NCBI GenBank assembly: GCA_019694575.1
Contig: JAIBBR010000042.1
Span: forward strand, 1 to 36,714
Source of the DNA: Myxococcaceae bacterium
GTDB taxonomy: Bacteria > Myxococcota > Myxococcia > Myxococcales > Myxococcaceae
Reading direction: 5' to 3'
Length of the DNA: 36,714 bases
Position 1 is the stretch's first letter. Each line of letters starts with the position of its first letter. Shown here one piece after another: positions 1 through 8,046 of this stretch. The notes under the pieces were generated by a model. That model had not been told where the DNA came from. It did not search any database and was given only the letters and a program-made list of their open reading frames with translations. The position numbers and the translations under genes were made by a program.

Positions 1-1
1 A

Positions 2-541
2 GTACAAAAGCACACCATTTGTGCGTCGACGCGTTTTGCCACCAGCACGCTCGACCAAAGCTGCTCCAGCACGGGGCAATACATCAAAGCGACGACGCCG
101 ATTTCGGTGAACTATGACACCAAGCCGCCTGACGCGCCGGTGATTCAAGACGTGGCCTCGTTCGATGGTGCGCTCAATGTTTCGTTCAGCGCCGCCGAAG
201 ATGTCTCGTTGGTGCACATTGAAGTGCGCGGGCCGAACGAGACTGATTTTTCGCGCCGGGCAAGTGTCGGCCGCACGGCGAGCCCGACCAAAGTAACGGG
301 GTTGACCAACAACGAGACGTACACCGTTCGCTTGTTCGCCGAAGACGCCACGGGCAACATGAGCGCTTCGTCAGAAGAAGTGACGGGTACGCCGGTAGAG
401 ACTGACGGTTTCTGGGACATTTACCGCCGCAATGGTGGAGACGCATCGGGTGGCTGCTCGATGGCTCCGGCGTCGCTTTCGTTATTTGCCGCAGCCGGCC
501 TTTTGGCTATGGGGCTGCTGCGTCGCAGGAGGGTGCGTTGA
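2..541 (+). CDS. C-terminal part of a fibronectin type III, MYXO-CTERM-anchored surface protein (5' end outside window)
   Basis: The frame is open from the left edge, so only the last ~179 residues are visible. The middle part is one fibronectin type III-like beta-sandwich: it opens with a PPDAP stretch, and LTNNETYTVRLFAEDATGN is the typical F/G-strand region. The tail has the layout of a MYXO-CTERM sorting signal: a GGC cysteine, a ~20-residue hydrophobic helix rich in Leu and Ala, then RRRR. In myxobacteria such tails are processed to leave the protein on the cell surface. The stop overlaps the next ATG by one base (TGATG), so the two genes are translationally coupled. I believe this pair matches the neighbouring myxobacterial families named after MXAN_2561 and MXAN_2562, but that is from memory. 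Ligand or role is unknown. Confidence 0.8.
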   Translation, partial: VQKHTICASTRFATSTLDQSCSSTGQYIKATTPISVNYDTKPPDAPVIQDVASFDGALNVSFSAAEDVSLVHIEVRGPNETDFSRRASVGRTASPTKVTGLTNNETYTVRLFAEDATGNMSASSEEVTGTPVETDGFWDIYRRNGGDASGGCSMAPASLSLFAAAGLLAMGLLRRRRVR

Positions 542-1257
542 TGCAAAAGCGTTGGCCGATAGCTTTGGCGTTGGTTTCAATGACCGCCATTGCCCAGCCG
601 AAGGTGTCGGGCGAGTCTCCGCGCGACATGGCTTTCGAGTTCAAAATGGGAGCGCTCACGCCGCTCATCGATCGACCGTTCGCCGACTTGCCCCAGTCGC
701 AGCGCCCTTATCAAAGCGTGTTCGGCGCTCCGATGCTGCTCGCCGAGGTTGAAATCGAACGGCAGTTTTTTCAGCGCGTGGGCTCGCTGGCGCTGGGTTT
801 GTCGGCCGGTTACGCCGAAAAGTACGGCCAGGCGCTTGAGGCGAATACCGGCGCGGCTTCGAGTGAGGGCACCAGCCTGCACATGTTGCCGCTCAAGCTG
901 CTGGCGGTTTACCGCTTCGATTGGTTGGCGATAAACCAGGGCATACCCCTGGTGCCGTACCTCAAAGGCGGCGGGGTGCTGACGCATTGGTGGAGCCAAA
1001 AAGGTGGCGCCACCGAAGTTTCAGACGGTCAACCGGCGCTGGGCTGGGCGTGGGGCTTCGCTGGAGTGGGCGGTTTGGCGGTGCAGCTCGATTTCATCGA
1101 CTACCGCTTGGCGCGTGACTTTGACACTGGCGTGGGAGTGAACCACACGTACTTGTTTGCCGAGTTTGCTTTTCAAGAAGTGAAGGGCAAAGGCAGTCGC
1201 CGGCCGCTCGACTTTTCTAGCCGTCACTGGATGTTCGGTTTGGCCTTCGAGTACTAG
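541..1257 (+). CDS. Outer-membrane beta-barrel protein (MXAN_2562-like)
   Basis: Encodes 238 residues. The ATG at 541 sits behind a strong AGGAGG; a TTG three bases earlier is also possible but worse. The N-terminus is a Sec signal peptide (MQKRW then a hydrophobic run ending AIAQP). The mature part alternates hydrophobic and polar residues with many Gly and aromatics (for example LALGLSAGYAEKYG, PYLKGGGVLTHWW, WGFAGVGGLAVQLDFIDYRL) and ends in FGLAFEY, a terminal aromatic beta-signal expected of a protein assembled by BamA. It therefore probably forms a small outer-membrane barrel. Coupling to the upstream surface protein suggests the two work together, perhaps with the barrel assisting its display; that is inference. 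The exact function is unknown. Confidence 0.75.
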   Translation: MQKRWPIALALVSMTAIAQPKVSGESPRDMAFEFKMGALTPLIDRPFADLPQSQRPYQSVFGAPMLLAEVEIERQFFQRVGSLALGLSAGYAEKYGQALEANTGAASSEGTSLHMLPLKLLAVYRFDWLAINQGIPLVPYLKGGGVLTHWWSQKGGATEVSDGQPALGWAWGFAGVGGLAVQLDFIDYRLARDFDTGVGVNHTYLFAEFAFQEVKGKGSRRPLDFSSRHWMFGLAFEY

Positions 1258-1265
1258 CGCGCTGC

Positions 1266-1653
1266 TCAGTGGGCCACCCCCTCGCGTTTCGAAAGCCCTC
1301 TCGCAATTCTGACGTAAGGAAATTCGAAGGAATACCCAATCTTCGAATGAATTTCGTAGAGCGGTAACGAATTTCGCACGTCATTGAAGACCACCCAAAA
1401 GCTTCGCGATGCAGGCCGTTTCGTCGAAGGGGCAACGAAGCTGGTTGAACGGTTACCGCGGTGCACGCTTTGTGAGGCTGAGGGCGGGGTGAGCGATGCG
1501 CTTGCTGAAGTGAAAGCTGAGCGCGGCGACACCGCGGCTCTCGGTAAACGGCACTTCGTTAAGGCGGGAGCAAAGCTGGGGCCGAAGAATGGTGCGGTGC
1601 TCATTGCAACAGGCTTTGACGCTCTCTTGAATTGACCCAGGAGCGCTCTCCAA
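1266..1653 (-). other. Degenerate stretch, possible four-helix-bundle protein remnant
   Basis: No intact gene is visible here. The minus frame that runs on from the nucleotidyltransferase remnant contains QFKRASKPVA followed ~25 residues later by SPRSAF. This faintly resembles helix 2 and the following RGSA motif of the four-helix-bundle (23S intervening-sequence) family, normally QxxRAxxSVxLNxAEG. The AEG core is absent and nothing upstream resembles helix 1. A short plus-strand frame at 1384-1635 has no recognisable motif. I treat the stretch as decayed accessory DNA. Confidence 0.25.
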
Positions 1654-1664
1654 AACCGACCCAC

Positions 1665-2439
1665 CCCACGTGAGAGCCTGAGCGCCGCCTCGTCTTCGAG
1701 ACCAACAGTCGCGCGCGCCGCCATATGGGCCCCCGGCGCGTCGCGATCACCGAAGAGATCGCCCAGCAAGGAGCGCGCCTCCCGGCTGACTGGCCCGGCG
1801 ACCGGGTGCTGCGTCAGCTTTTCCAGCGTTCCAGCCAGAACGTCAGTCTCGGCGAACCGCAGCAAGCGCAGTACATCGAGACCGTCTTTGTCCTGTCGGC
1901 GATCGTCGTTGTCCTTGCGCTCGGCGATCTTGTGGAGCTTCGCGACAAGAAGCGAGGCGACGCCCGCGACGGCTACTTCGAAGGACCGCGCATCCGTAGG
2001 CTCGAGAGCGCCGATTCGATGAAGCGAGTGATCGACGACGGCGGCCTCGAGCCCGGACGCTTTTCGAGCAACCTCATTGCCGTGCGCGCCGAGCCGGGCG
2101 CCTCGACGCCCTGATCCGGCCAAGGACGTCGGCACGAGCAAGTCGATCTGAACCTTGCTTAAAAGACCAAGTCCCCGGCCGCACAGTCAGCTCGAAGCCA
2201 GCCGCCTCGAGTATCGCACCGAGCGCCGGTTCGTCGTTGAGCGCACGTGGATCGATGGCGAGATCTCCGTCGGTCGTGTAGGGCGAAACAGCGAGGTCGC
2301 CTTCGCCCACATGAAGGTAGATCGCTTGTGCGCCAACGAGCACAACCGCCTTGCGGTGCGGGCCCAGCGCCTCCAGTGCGTCGAGGAGCACACGTCGGGC
2401 GGCGACATATTCGGGGTCAGGGCTTTTGCCGCCAGGCAT
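1665..2439 (-). pseudogene. AbiEii-like nucleotidyltransferase, frameshifted and truncated
   Basis: The ATG at 2439 lies inside the end of the AbiEi-like gene (23-base overlap). The first frame reads LVGAQAIYLHVGEGDLAVSP, TTDGDLAID and PGTW, the N-terminal pattern of the nucleotidyltransferase family paired with AbiEi-like antitoxins. Near position 2166 there seems to be one extra base: skipping it gives W-LLSKVQIDLLVPTSLAG and continues in a second frame through AARKxxGLEAA-like and VAKLHKIAERKD...DKDGLDVLRLL segments. This second frame keeps the family pattern to about 1665, then runs into unrelated sequence without its own stop, so the C-terminus is probably lost too. In AbiE systems this partner is the toxin. 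A sequencing error could explain the frameshift but not the altered C-terminus. Confidence 0.65.
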
Positions 2440-3457
2440 GCTCGGTGCCTTTCATTCGCTCGATCAGAGCGTCAGCTTCTTGGGGGCCACGGCCCGGGCT
2501 TGTCATTAGGTCGGCGGCAACCTGGCTCGGAGCCGCTGCGACGATGCGAGCGTCGCCTGCGATCTTCACTTTCTGAGTCCTCTCGAATACCACCGCGTTG
2601 TAGGGCTCGAGGAGCCAGACATTTGCGCCAGCGTCTGTCGGTACCAGGGCGAGGGCTTTCGATGCTGCCTCCGCATCGTCCACGTAGACCATGGCGAGCC
2701 GCGCAGGCGCGACCGCGTTCGGAACAGCCATCGCGCCAGTGACAGCGTAGCGCCCCAGTTTCGCCAGCTTGGGAGCGAGGGAGCCAAGGCCGCGCGGTTC
2801 GAGGTACGAACGCATCACATTGGAGCCCGTGATGCTGTAGTCCGTCACCCAGCGCTTGATGAGTGCCGGCCAGTCGACAGCGGTGATGGTCTTCTTGTCA
2901 TCGCGGGTGATGAGCGCTTCATCTTCGAGGAACGTCACCACGCGCGAGACCGTGCCGAGCGGTGTTGTCGATCTCTCCGCGAGTGTTCGAACGCCGTACG
3001 GTAGAGAGAAATCGCACAGCGCCCGTACGACCCGGCCGGCCGCCGATCCCTTAAGGGTCCGGAGCGGTCGTGGTCGTCGTTTGGGATCTTGATTGGCCCC
3101 TTGGCGCTCCACGAAGACCGCGGGATCCCCGAGGGCCACGCGGAGGTTGCCCGTCTCGTCGGCGTAGCTGGCGTTCGCAGCTCCGAGTAGCTCGCGCGCC
3201 CTGGGACTTAAGTAGGGAGCGACGAGCATGCGTTCTGCTGGTCCGCCGGGCTTAGCCATCAGGTTAGCAACGTCTCGCGGGAGCACTTGTTGACGCGAGA
3301 ACACCGTCAGCGTTCCGCGTCGGCCATCGGGTGCACGCAGAATCAGCTGGTCTTCGCCCTTCTTCTGAGGACGCAGACGCACCACCCAGTCTGGCGGCAG
3401 ACGCCCGCGAAGCGCGTCAGCGGCCATGCGAGCGGGAAATGTTCCATTTTTAGCCAT
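2417..3457 (-). CDS. AbiEi-like HTH antitoxin / transcriptional regulator
   Basis: Encodes 346 residues from the ATG at 3457, preceded by AGGA. ATGs at 3469 and 3478 are in frame, and the frame stays open to 3619, but upstream residues look non-coding. Visible parts are an N-terminal domain ending LSPRARELLGAANASYADETGN, the segment GSAAGRVVRALCDF, and a winged-helix-like stretch (GVRTLAERSTTPLGTVSRVVTFLE). Next come AVDWPALIKRWVTDYS and a C-terminal domain with LAMVYVDD, GANVWLLEPYNAVVFE, AAPSQVAADLMTSPGR. This order matches AbiEi-type antitoxins of type IV toxin-antitoxin modules, which repress their own promoter and neutralise the nucleotidyltransferase partner. The partner gene directly downstream is broken, so this may be an orphan antitoxin. 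Repeated ATGTTCC half-sites around the start suggest autoregulation. Confidence 0.7.
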   Translation of the reverse strand: MAKNGTFPARMAADALRGRLPPDWVVRLRPQKKGEDQLILRAPDGRRGTLTVFSRQQVLPRDVANLMAKPGGPAERMLVAPYLSPRARELLGAANASYADETGNLRVALGDPAVFVERQGANQDPKRRPRPLRTLKGSAAGRVVRALCDFSLPYGVRTLAERSTTPLGTVSRVVTFLEDEALITRDDKKTITAVDWPALIKRWVTDYSITGSNVMRSYLEPRGLGSLAPKLAKLGRYAVTGAMAVPNAVAPARLAMVYVDDAEAASKALALVPTDAGANVWLLEPYNAVVFERTQKVKIAGDARIVAAAPSQVAADLMTSPGRGPQEADALIERMKGTEHAWRQKP

Positions 3458-3478
3458 GTTCCTCGACATGCGGAACAT
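3439..3478. promoter_or_regulatory. Candidate operator: three ATGTTCC half-sites at the AbiEi-like gene start
   Basis: On the plus strand ATGTTCC occurs at 3439-3445 and again at 3456-3462, and its inverted copy GGAACAT at 3472-3478. Starts are spaced 17 and 16 bases, so the sites would lie on similar faces of the helix. The last two form an inverted repeat with a 9-base spacer overlapping the start codons of the antitoxin-like gene. AbiEi-type antitoxins are known to bind inverted repeats near their own promoter, so negative autoregulation is a reasonable inference. Confidence 0.5.
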
Positions 3479-3803
3479 AACATAATTTGAAGAACAAGAA
3501 GCTCGAAGAGGGCTTTGGAGAGTAGAAGTCGCCCCTGGGTACTGTCGCCAAGCCAATTGCTCTTCGCTGTTCCTCCTGCCAGACACGGTGCGTTCGAAGC
3601 GGCCTGCAGGCGAACGCATGACTCGTATCGGCGAGCTGACTCAGAAGCGCGCTCTCTTCGTCGACGGCCGGCAAGCGACGGGTATCAGCATGCCTCCACT
3701 GACGAGGTGCTCGAGTTCAGTGCGTTCTTCCGACGACAATGTCACGCGATAATGTACGTTCATTCACGTTGTTGCTCCCTTCTGCTATCCCCCGGCGACT
3801 CCC
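3479..3803. other. Intergenic stretch at the edge of the accessory island
   Basis: About 325 bases without a gene I can support. Several frames stay open for 70-100 codons but show no recognisable motif, plausible start or ribosome-binding site. It separates the minus-strand antitoxin-like gene from the plus-strand moaD-moaE fusion and should hold the promoters of both. No clear -35/-10 pair stands out. Confidence 0.4.
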
Positions 3804-4505
3804 TTGAGACCCGCTCCACCGAGATTCACTGAGAAGCAAGGCCAGTATCTCACCATCAAGTACTTCGCCGCGGCCCGCGAACGTGTGGGCCTCGCGCATG
3901 AGGCCTGGCCGGTGGAATCTACACTGTCGGTGGCGGCGTTGCTTGAGCAGCTGACCCAAAAGCACCCCGCTTTGCGCTCGCTGCTGCCGCATCTGCGTGT
4001 CGCGGTGAACCAGGAGTTTGCCGCGTTAGAAGCGGAAGTGCCGGTGGGGGCCGAAGTGGCGCTGATTCCTCCCGTGGCGGGAGGCGCGGGCGGGCTGTTT
4101 CGTGTCGTTGACGTGCCGCTCACCTTGGAGCCCGTTGTCGCGGCAGTGTCGGGGCCAGGGCAGGGTGGCGTGGTGACTTTCACCGGCGCGGTGCGCAACC
4201 AGACCCACGGCAAGAAGGTCGAACGTCTTGAATACGAAGCGTATGTGCCGATGGCCGAAAAGCGCCTGGCCGACATTGGGGCTGAAGTGGCCGAGCGTTG
4301 GCCGGGAGCGCAGCTGGCCATCATGCACCGCACCGGGGTGCTGTTGCCGGGCGAAGCCGCGGTGGTGATTGCCGCTTCAGCGCCGCACCGCAAAGAAGCG
4401 TTTCGTGCCTGTGAGTACGCGATTGATCGCTTGAAGCAAGACGTGCCGATCTTCAAGAAGGAGCGCTACGAAGACGGCGAAGTGTGGGTGGGCTTGGGCC
4501 CGTGA
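3804..4505 (+). CDS. moaX: Fused molybdopterin synthase MoaD-MoaE (MoaX-like)
   Basis: Encodes 233 residues from TTG at 3804. Residues ~16-94 are the ubiquitin-like small subunit MoaD (LTIKYFAAARERVGL..., ending IPPVAGG), and residues ~98-233 are the large subunit MoaE (VVTFTGAVRNQTHGKKVERLEYEAY, then VPIFKKERYEDGEVW with the catalytic lysine region). Together they convert cPMP to molybdopterin, sulfur being carried as a thiocarboxylate on the MoaD C-terminal Gly-Gly. Here that di-glycine (93-94) is internal and followed by AGG. In Mycobacterium tuberculosis a similar fusion, MoaX, is processed at this junction. The start is uncertain: TTG 3804 has no ribosome-binding site and no ATG or GTG lies between it and the domain. 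No other moa gene is in the window. Confidence 0.9.
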   Translation: MRPAPPRFTEKQGQYLTIKYFAAARERVGLAHEAWPVESTLSVAALLEQLTQKHPALRSLLPHLRVAVNQEFAALEAEVPVGAEVALIPPVAGGAGGLFRVVDVPLTLEPVVAAVSGPGQGGVVTFTGAVRNQTHGKKVERLEYEAYVPMAEKRLADIGAEVAERWPGAQLAIMHRTGVLLPGEAAVVIAASAPHRKEAFRACEYAIDRLKQDVPIFKKERYEDGEVWVGLGP

Positions 4506-4564
4506 AGCGTTTCGGCTATAGGGCTTAGCCCTTGATTTGGCCGTTCACTTCGAAGGGGCTGTCT

Positions 4565-6589
4565 ATGCCAGCGTTTCGTGCTCACCTGCTCACGGTTGGT
4601 CTTTTGTTGGGCGTGTCGTCATTTTTGGGCTGCCCCAAAGGGGGCGCAGAAACAGAAAAAGACGCTGGTCCGCCACCTCCTTGCCAAGGCACTGATGACC
4701 CGTCGAGTGGTACCTGCTCGGGGTGTGCGCTCGATGCCGACTGCGCCACCTTGGGAGCACAATTTCACTGCGACGCCGCGAAGCGGCAATGCCTGAAGGT
4801 GTGCGCCACCGCTGCTGAAGCGACGGCGGGCACCTGTGCGCCCTGTACCGCAATGGGTGCCAATTGCGCTGACGTGGGCGCAGGCTACCAGTGCAACCCG
4901 AAGAATGGTGTCTGCACGCCTCCCTGCGTGCGCGATGACGACTGCGCCGCGTTTCAAGACGGTCTGCGTTGCGACAACGGCACCGGCCAGTGCATCAAGG
5001 GCCTGGGTTGCTTCGACGACTCGTCGTGCCAGTTAGAAGACATCAACAGTTACTGCGACAAGTACGGCGTGCAGTGCCGCTGCGTGAAGAGCGCGGCTGA
5101 CAAGGTGGCTGGCTTCGATGGCGTGTGTCGCCGCCGCCATGGTTTTTGCGAAGAATGCACCACCGACGCCGAATGTGGCGTGGGCCTGGTCTTCGAGCCT
5201 CCGGCCGAATGCAAGAGCCTCGCTGGCCAAGGTGACAAGAAGTACTGCCTGCACAAAAACACCGAAGGCAACTGCGGAGGCATTTGCGGCCGTGTCCCTG
5301 ACCCGTCGGGCGTGTGCGTGCCGCAGAGTGGCAGCTGCGACAACATTGGGTGTACCGAAGACAAGCAGTGCCCCAACGGCAACGTGTGCAATGTCGGCAA
5401 GTGCTTGTGCGAATCGCGCTGCCGGTGGGACTTTGAGCAACAACAAGTGGCGCAGCCGGGCTGTCCTCCGGGCAATACCTGCTGGGTCGACGACGAAAAT
5501 TTAGATCCCACGTCGTTGTTCTATGGCGCTGGCCGGTGCCGCCCGCCCTGCAAAGACGACAACGAGTGTGCGTTGGGGCCGTCGAACCCACGCGGTGGGC
5601 CTCGGCTGAAGTGCGCGGCTGAAAAGCTCAAAGGCGGCGGGCTGTCTGAAAAACGTTGCCGCGCGAAGGGCGAATGCATGGACACGTTGGAATGCCCGGA
5701 GCAACCCGCTGAATCAATCACCATTGGCTATTGCGACCGGGGCAGCTTCACTTGCAAGAACGATTGCCGGGTGGGGCAAGACCCGGTGTCGAGCCAGCCG
5801 TACCAAGACTGCAAGACGCCTTACGCATGCACCACGGGCGATGCGGGCACCAACTACTGCCGCTTGCTGACGTGCGCGGAGCAAGGCGGGGCGGGCGTTG
5901 CCTGTGCGCGCAGCCAGTACTGCTGTGGCGAAGACAAAGACGGTGACGGCCAGGCTGACCCATGCCCGGCCCAGACGCAGGCCGACAAGTGCTACGACTT
6001 GCCCACGCCTCCGTTCTGCACACTCTGCGAGAGCGACGACGACTGTAAGAACCCGCAGCTTCCGGCGTATCTGGTGGGTGCGTGCAGCAATGGTTCGAAG
6101 TCGCCGAGCTGCAGCCCCTTGCCGAGCGTGTGCCTCGAATTGCCCAACCCTGACGGCATGACCAGCATCAAGGTATGCGCCCCCTCGACGTACAACGACG
6201 CCACCCGCGATGCGCAGGGCCGCGGCAAAGACACCAAGGGTTGCCCGTCAGGTTATTCAGCCCGCCCGGTGTACGCGGCGGTAAACCCGAACGACGACGG
6301 CTATTGCCAGAGCGACTCAGACTGCAATGTCGGCACTGACGCAGGTCGCTGTGTACGCAGCAGCGCGGTGCGCTTGCCTGACGGCGGCAACGGCAAAGTG
6401 TGCGCATGCAACGTGGGCTCAGCAGTGGAGCAATGCCCGAACGACGCTGACGCCGGCCTCACCAGTGTCTGCAAGTACGGCGCGAATGGTACGGAGCAGG
6501 CGTGCATTCGCTCGGTGGTGTGCACCATCGCCGCCAGCATTTTGCACCTCGACGCGGGTTACCCCAAGTACGGTTGCGGTTTGCCGTAG
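4565..6589 (+). CDS. Large Cys-rich outer-surface lipoprotein
   Basis: Encodes 674 residues from ATG 4565, behind GAAGGGG; a TTG at 4532 is a poorer start. A lipoprotein signal peptide ends SSFLGC, with Cys23 as the likely lipidation site, followed by a charged linker. Nearly the whole mature part is built from short Cys-rich modules with the pattern C-x-x-D-x-x-C (LDADCATLG, RDDDCAAF, TDAECGVG, EDKQCPNGNVC, SDSDCNVG). These resemble the small disulfide-bonded repeats common in myxobacterial surface proteins. CCGEDKDGDGQADPC could be a calcium-binding DxDxDG loop. There is no enzymatic motif. A role at the cell surface or in adhesion is inference. It converges on the DUF1552 remnant, 20 bases away. 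Confidence 0.75.
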   Translation: MPAFRAHLLTVGLLLGVSSFLGCPKGGAETEKDAGPPPPCQGTDDPSSGTCSGCALDADCATLGAQFHCDAAKRQCLKVCATAAEATAGTCAPCTAMGANCADVGAGYQCNPKNGVCTPPCVRDDDCAAFQDGLRCDNGTGQCIKGLGCFDDSSCQLEDINSYCDKYGVQCRCVKSAADKVAGFDGVCRRRHGFCEECTTDAECGVGLVFEPPAECKSLAGQGDKKYCLHKNTEGNCGGICGRVPDPSGVCVPQSGSCDNIGCTEDKQCPNGNVCNVGKCLCESRCRWDFEQQQVAQPGCPPGNTCWVDDENLDPTSLFYGAGRCRPPCKDDNECALGPSNPRGGPRLKCAAEKLKGGGLSEKRCRAKGECMDTLECPEQPAESITIGYCDRGSFTCKNDCRVGQDPVSSQPYQDCKTPYACTTGDAGTNYCRLLTCAEQGGAGVACARSQYCCGEDKDGDGQADPCPAQTQADKCYDLPTPPFCTLCESDDDCKNPQLPAYLVGACSNGSKSPSCSPLPSVCLELPNPDGMTSIKVCAPSTYNDATRDAQGRGKDTKGCPSGYSARPVYAAVNPNDDGYCQSDSDCNVGTDAGRCVRSSAVRLPDGGNGKVCACNVGSAVEQCPNDADAGLTSVCKYGANGTEQACIRSVVCTIAASILHLDAGYPKYGCGLP

Positions 6590-6609
6590 GAAGACGATGT
6601 TTTCTTGCC

Positions 6610-7620
6610 TTAGGCGAGCAGCGCAGGCCACGGGCCGGTAACGCCCGTGAGCCCAACGGAGTTCACGTCGTACAATCCCATGTACTGAATCACTGACACC
6701 AGCAGCCGCGCCATTTCACGGCCCCCTTCTGCTTCAGCAGCGGCGTTCACTGCCGAGCTGCCGCGCAGGTAGCGGCCGACGTTGAAGAAGCCCTGACCGC
6801 GGCCAATGAGGACAGCGGGCACCATGCTGGTGAGATGAGCGTCGGTGTTGCCTTCAACCCCACCCAGTTCAGAAAGCCAAAGCACCACTGTGGAATCGAG
6901 CAGTGGTTTTCCACTGGCGTCGCGCGTGGCTTTGAGTCGATCGATCAATGCCGCAACCTGGTTGGAATAGAAGGTCGTAAAGATTCTCATCGCGGCATTC
7001 ATGTTTGGGTCGGTCATCGGTTGATGGGTCCACGGGTGATGGGCCGGCCCCGAATCGCCTGAGTCCGCCACAGGTGAAGAGGGAACCCCATAGCTCGAGG
7101 CGATACGATTTCGAGCTGCTTGAGAGCCCAGCTGAAAAGCGACGACGTGCGTGAGCTCGCATGCCAGCGTCATGGCGATGAGCTCGTTGAAAGCAGACAT
7201 CTTTTCATCGACTTGTTCGGGGTTGGCCCAATCGCCCGGCCCGGGATCAACCGGCTTCACACACGAGCTTTGGTCGGGTGGCATCATCGTTTGCACGCGC
7301 TGCTCGATGCTGCGCAGCGTGGTGCAATGGTCATCGAGCCGACGCGCATCGGCCGCACCCAGGGCACTTTTCAGCGCAGCGCAGTCGCGGTTCACGAAGT
7401 CGAGAACGCTTTTTCGTCGGGCCAGCGCTTGGGCCGCCTTCAGCCGTTCGGCCGGGGTCATGCCGGGGGAAATGAAGGTCGAGAACATCGCTGCCCATGC
7501 CTGCGATGGGTGGGTGATGGGCACTTGAGAACGGTTGGCGTCGGCCCAAAACGGGCTCAAGCCCGCACCTTCAAGTCCCCACACGACTTGGCGCACGGCA
7601 CCGGCTCGAAGACATCGTGG
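6610..7620 (-). pseudogene. DUF1552 (HXXSHH-type) protein, C-terminal fragment
   Basis: The frame contains the second half of a DUF1552 protein: ARRKSVLDFVNRDCAALKSALGAADARRLDDH, IEQRVQ, a MIAMTLACELTHV-like segment, AHHPWTHQP (the HXXSHH region), LLDSTVVLWLSELG and a C-terminal VIQYMGLYDVNSVG. Family members are usually ~430-480 residues and begin with a twin-arginine-like signal and a substrate-binding half; here only ~335 residues match. Upstream the frame runs into the DUF1592 fragment in a different frame, with no proper start. Best read as a gene that lost its first third in a deletion. Function of the family is unknown; the two families usually sit side by side in Myxococcota and Planctomycetes. 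Confidence 0.7.
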
Positions 7621-7939
7621 CATCAAGGCCGGCGATTTCGGGAGCAACGTAGAACATACCACCGGTGAGCAACTGACCTCTGGTTTGCCGCGGGTCAGCA
7701 TTCAAGCTGGCACGATTTATTGTGGCGCCTGTGAGCGCCTGCAGAGTGGCAACCAACTCGTCGCGCGACAAACGACGCAGCGCCGAGGCTTCGCCTGTCC
7801 AGCGTAAGGGCCATGCCGGGCGATCAACAGCCGCCGTTTCGGTGGGTGATATTGCCGCACGGCCGATACGCCCCTCGCAGGCCGAAAATGCAGCGACCCC
7901 CAAAACGGCCGCTGGCATGAAGAACCATCGCAAGCGCAT
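7571..7939 (-). pseudogene. DUF1592-type lipoprotein, N-terminal fragment
   Basis: ATG at 7939 starts a 122-codon frame. It opens with a lipoprotein signal peptide ending FSACEGRIG (Cys at the cleavage site), followed by a short linker and ALRRLSRDELVATLQALTG, the start of the DUF1587/DUF1592 module, normally RRLTxxEYxxTVRDLLG. The intact family runs to several hundred residues with further DUF1595, DUF1588 and DUF1585 parts, all missing here. After ~105 residues the sequence moves into the DUF1552 fragment in another frame, near 7570-7630. A deletion that removed most of this gene and the front of its neighbour explains both fragments. Confidence 0.65.
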
Positions 7940-8046
7940 ACCTCCTGCTTGTGGTCAGCCGACAGCCTGTCATTCATAGCCCGTAATCTCAATTCACGCC
8001 TGTGAACGGGAGTGGGCACCTCACTGCTCGAGCTTGAAGCCACGCC

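Noticed and set aside
1384-1635. 83-codon plus-strand frame in the accessory island
   Set aside because: No family match, no ribosome-binding site, and the opposite strand carries the faint four-helix-bundle traces.
3458-3619. Longer N-terminus for the AbiEi-like gene
   Set aside because: The added 54 residues show no family resemblance and would place the candidate operator inside the coding region.
4511-4540. Small hairpin AGGGC-TTA-GCCCT after moaX as a terminator
   Set aside because: The stem is only five base pairs and is followed by mixed sequence rather than a T tract.
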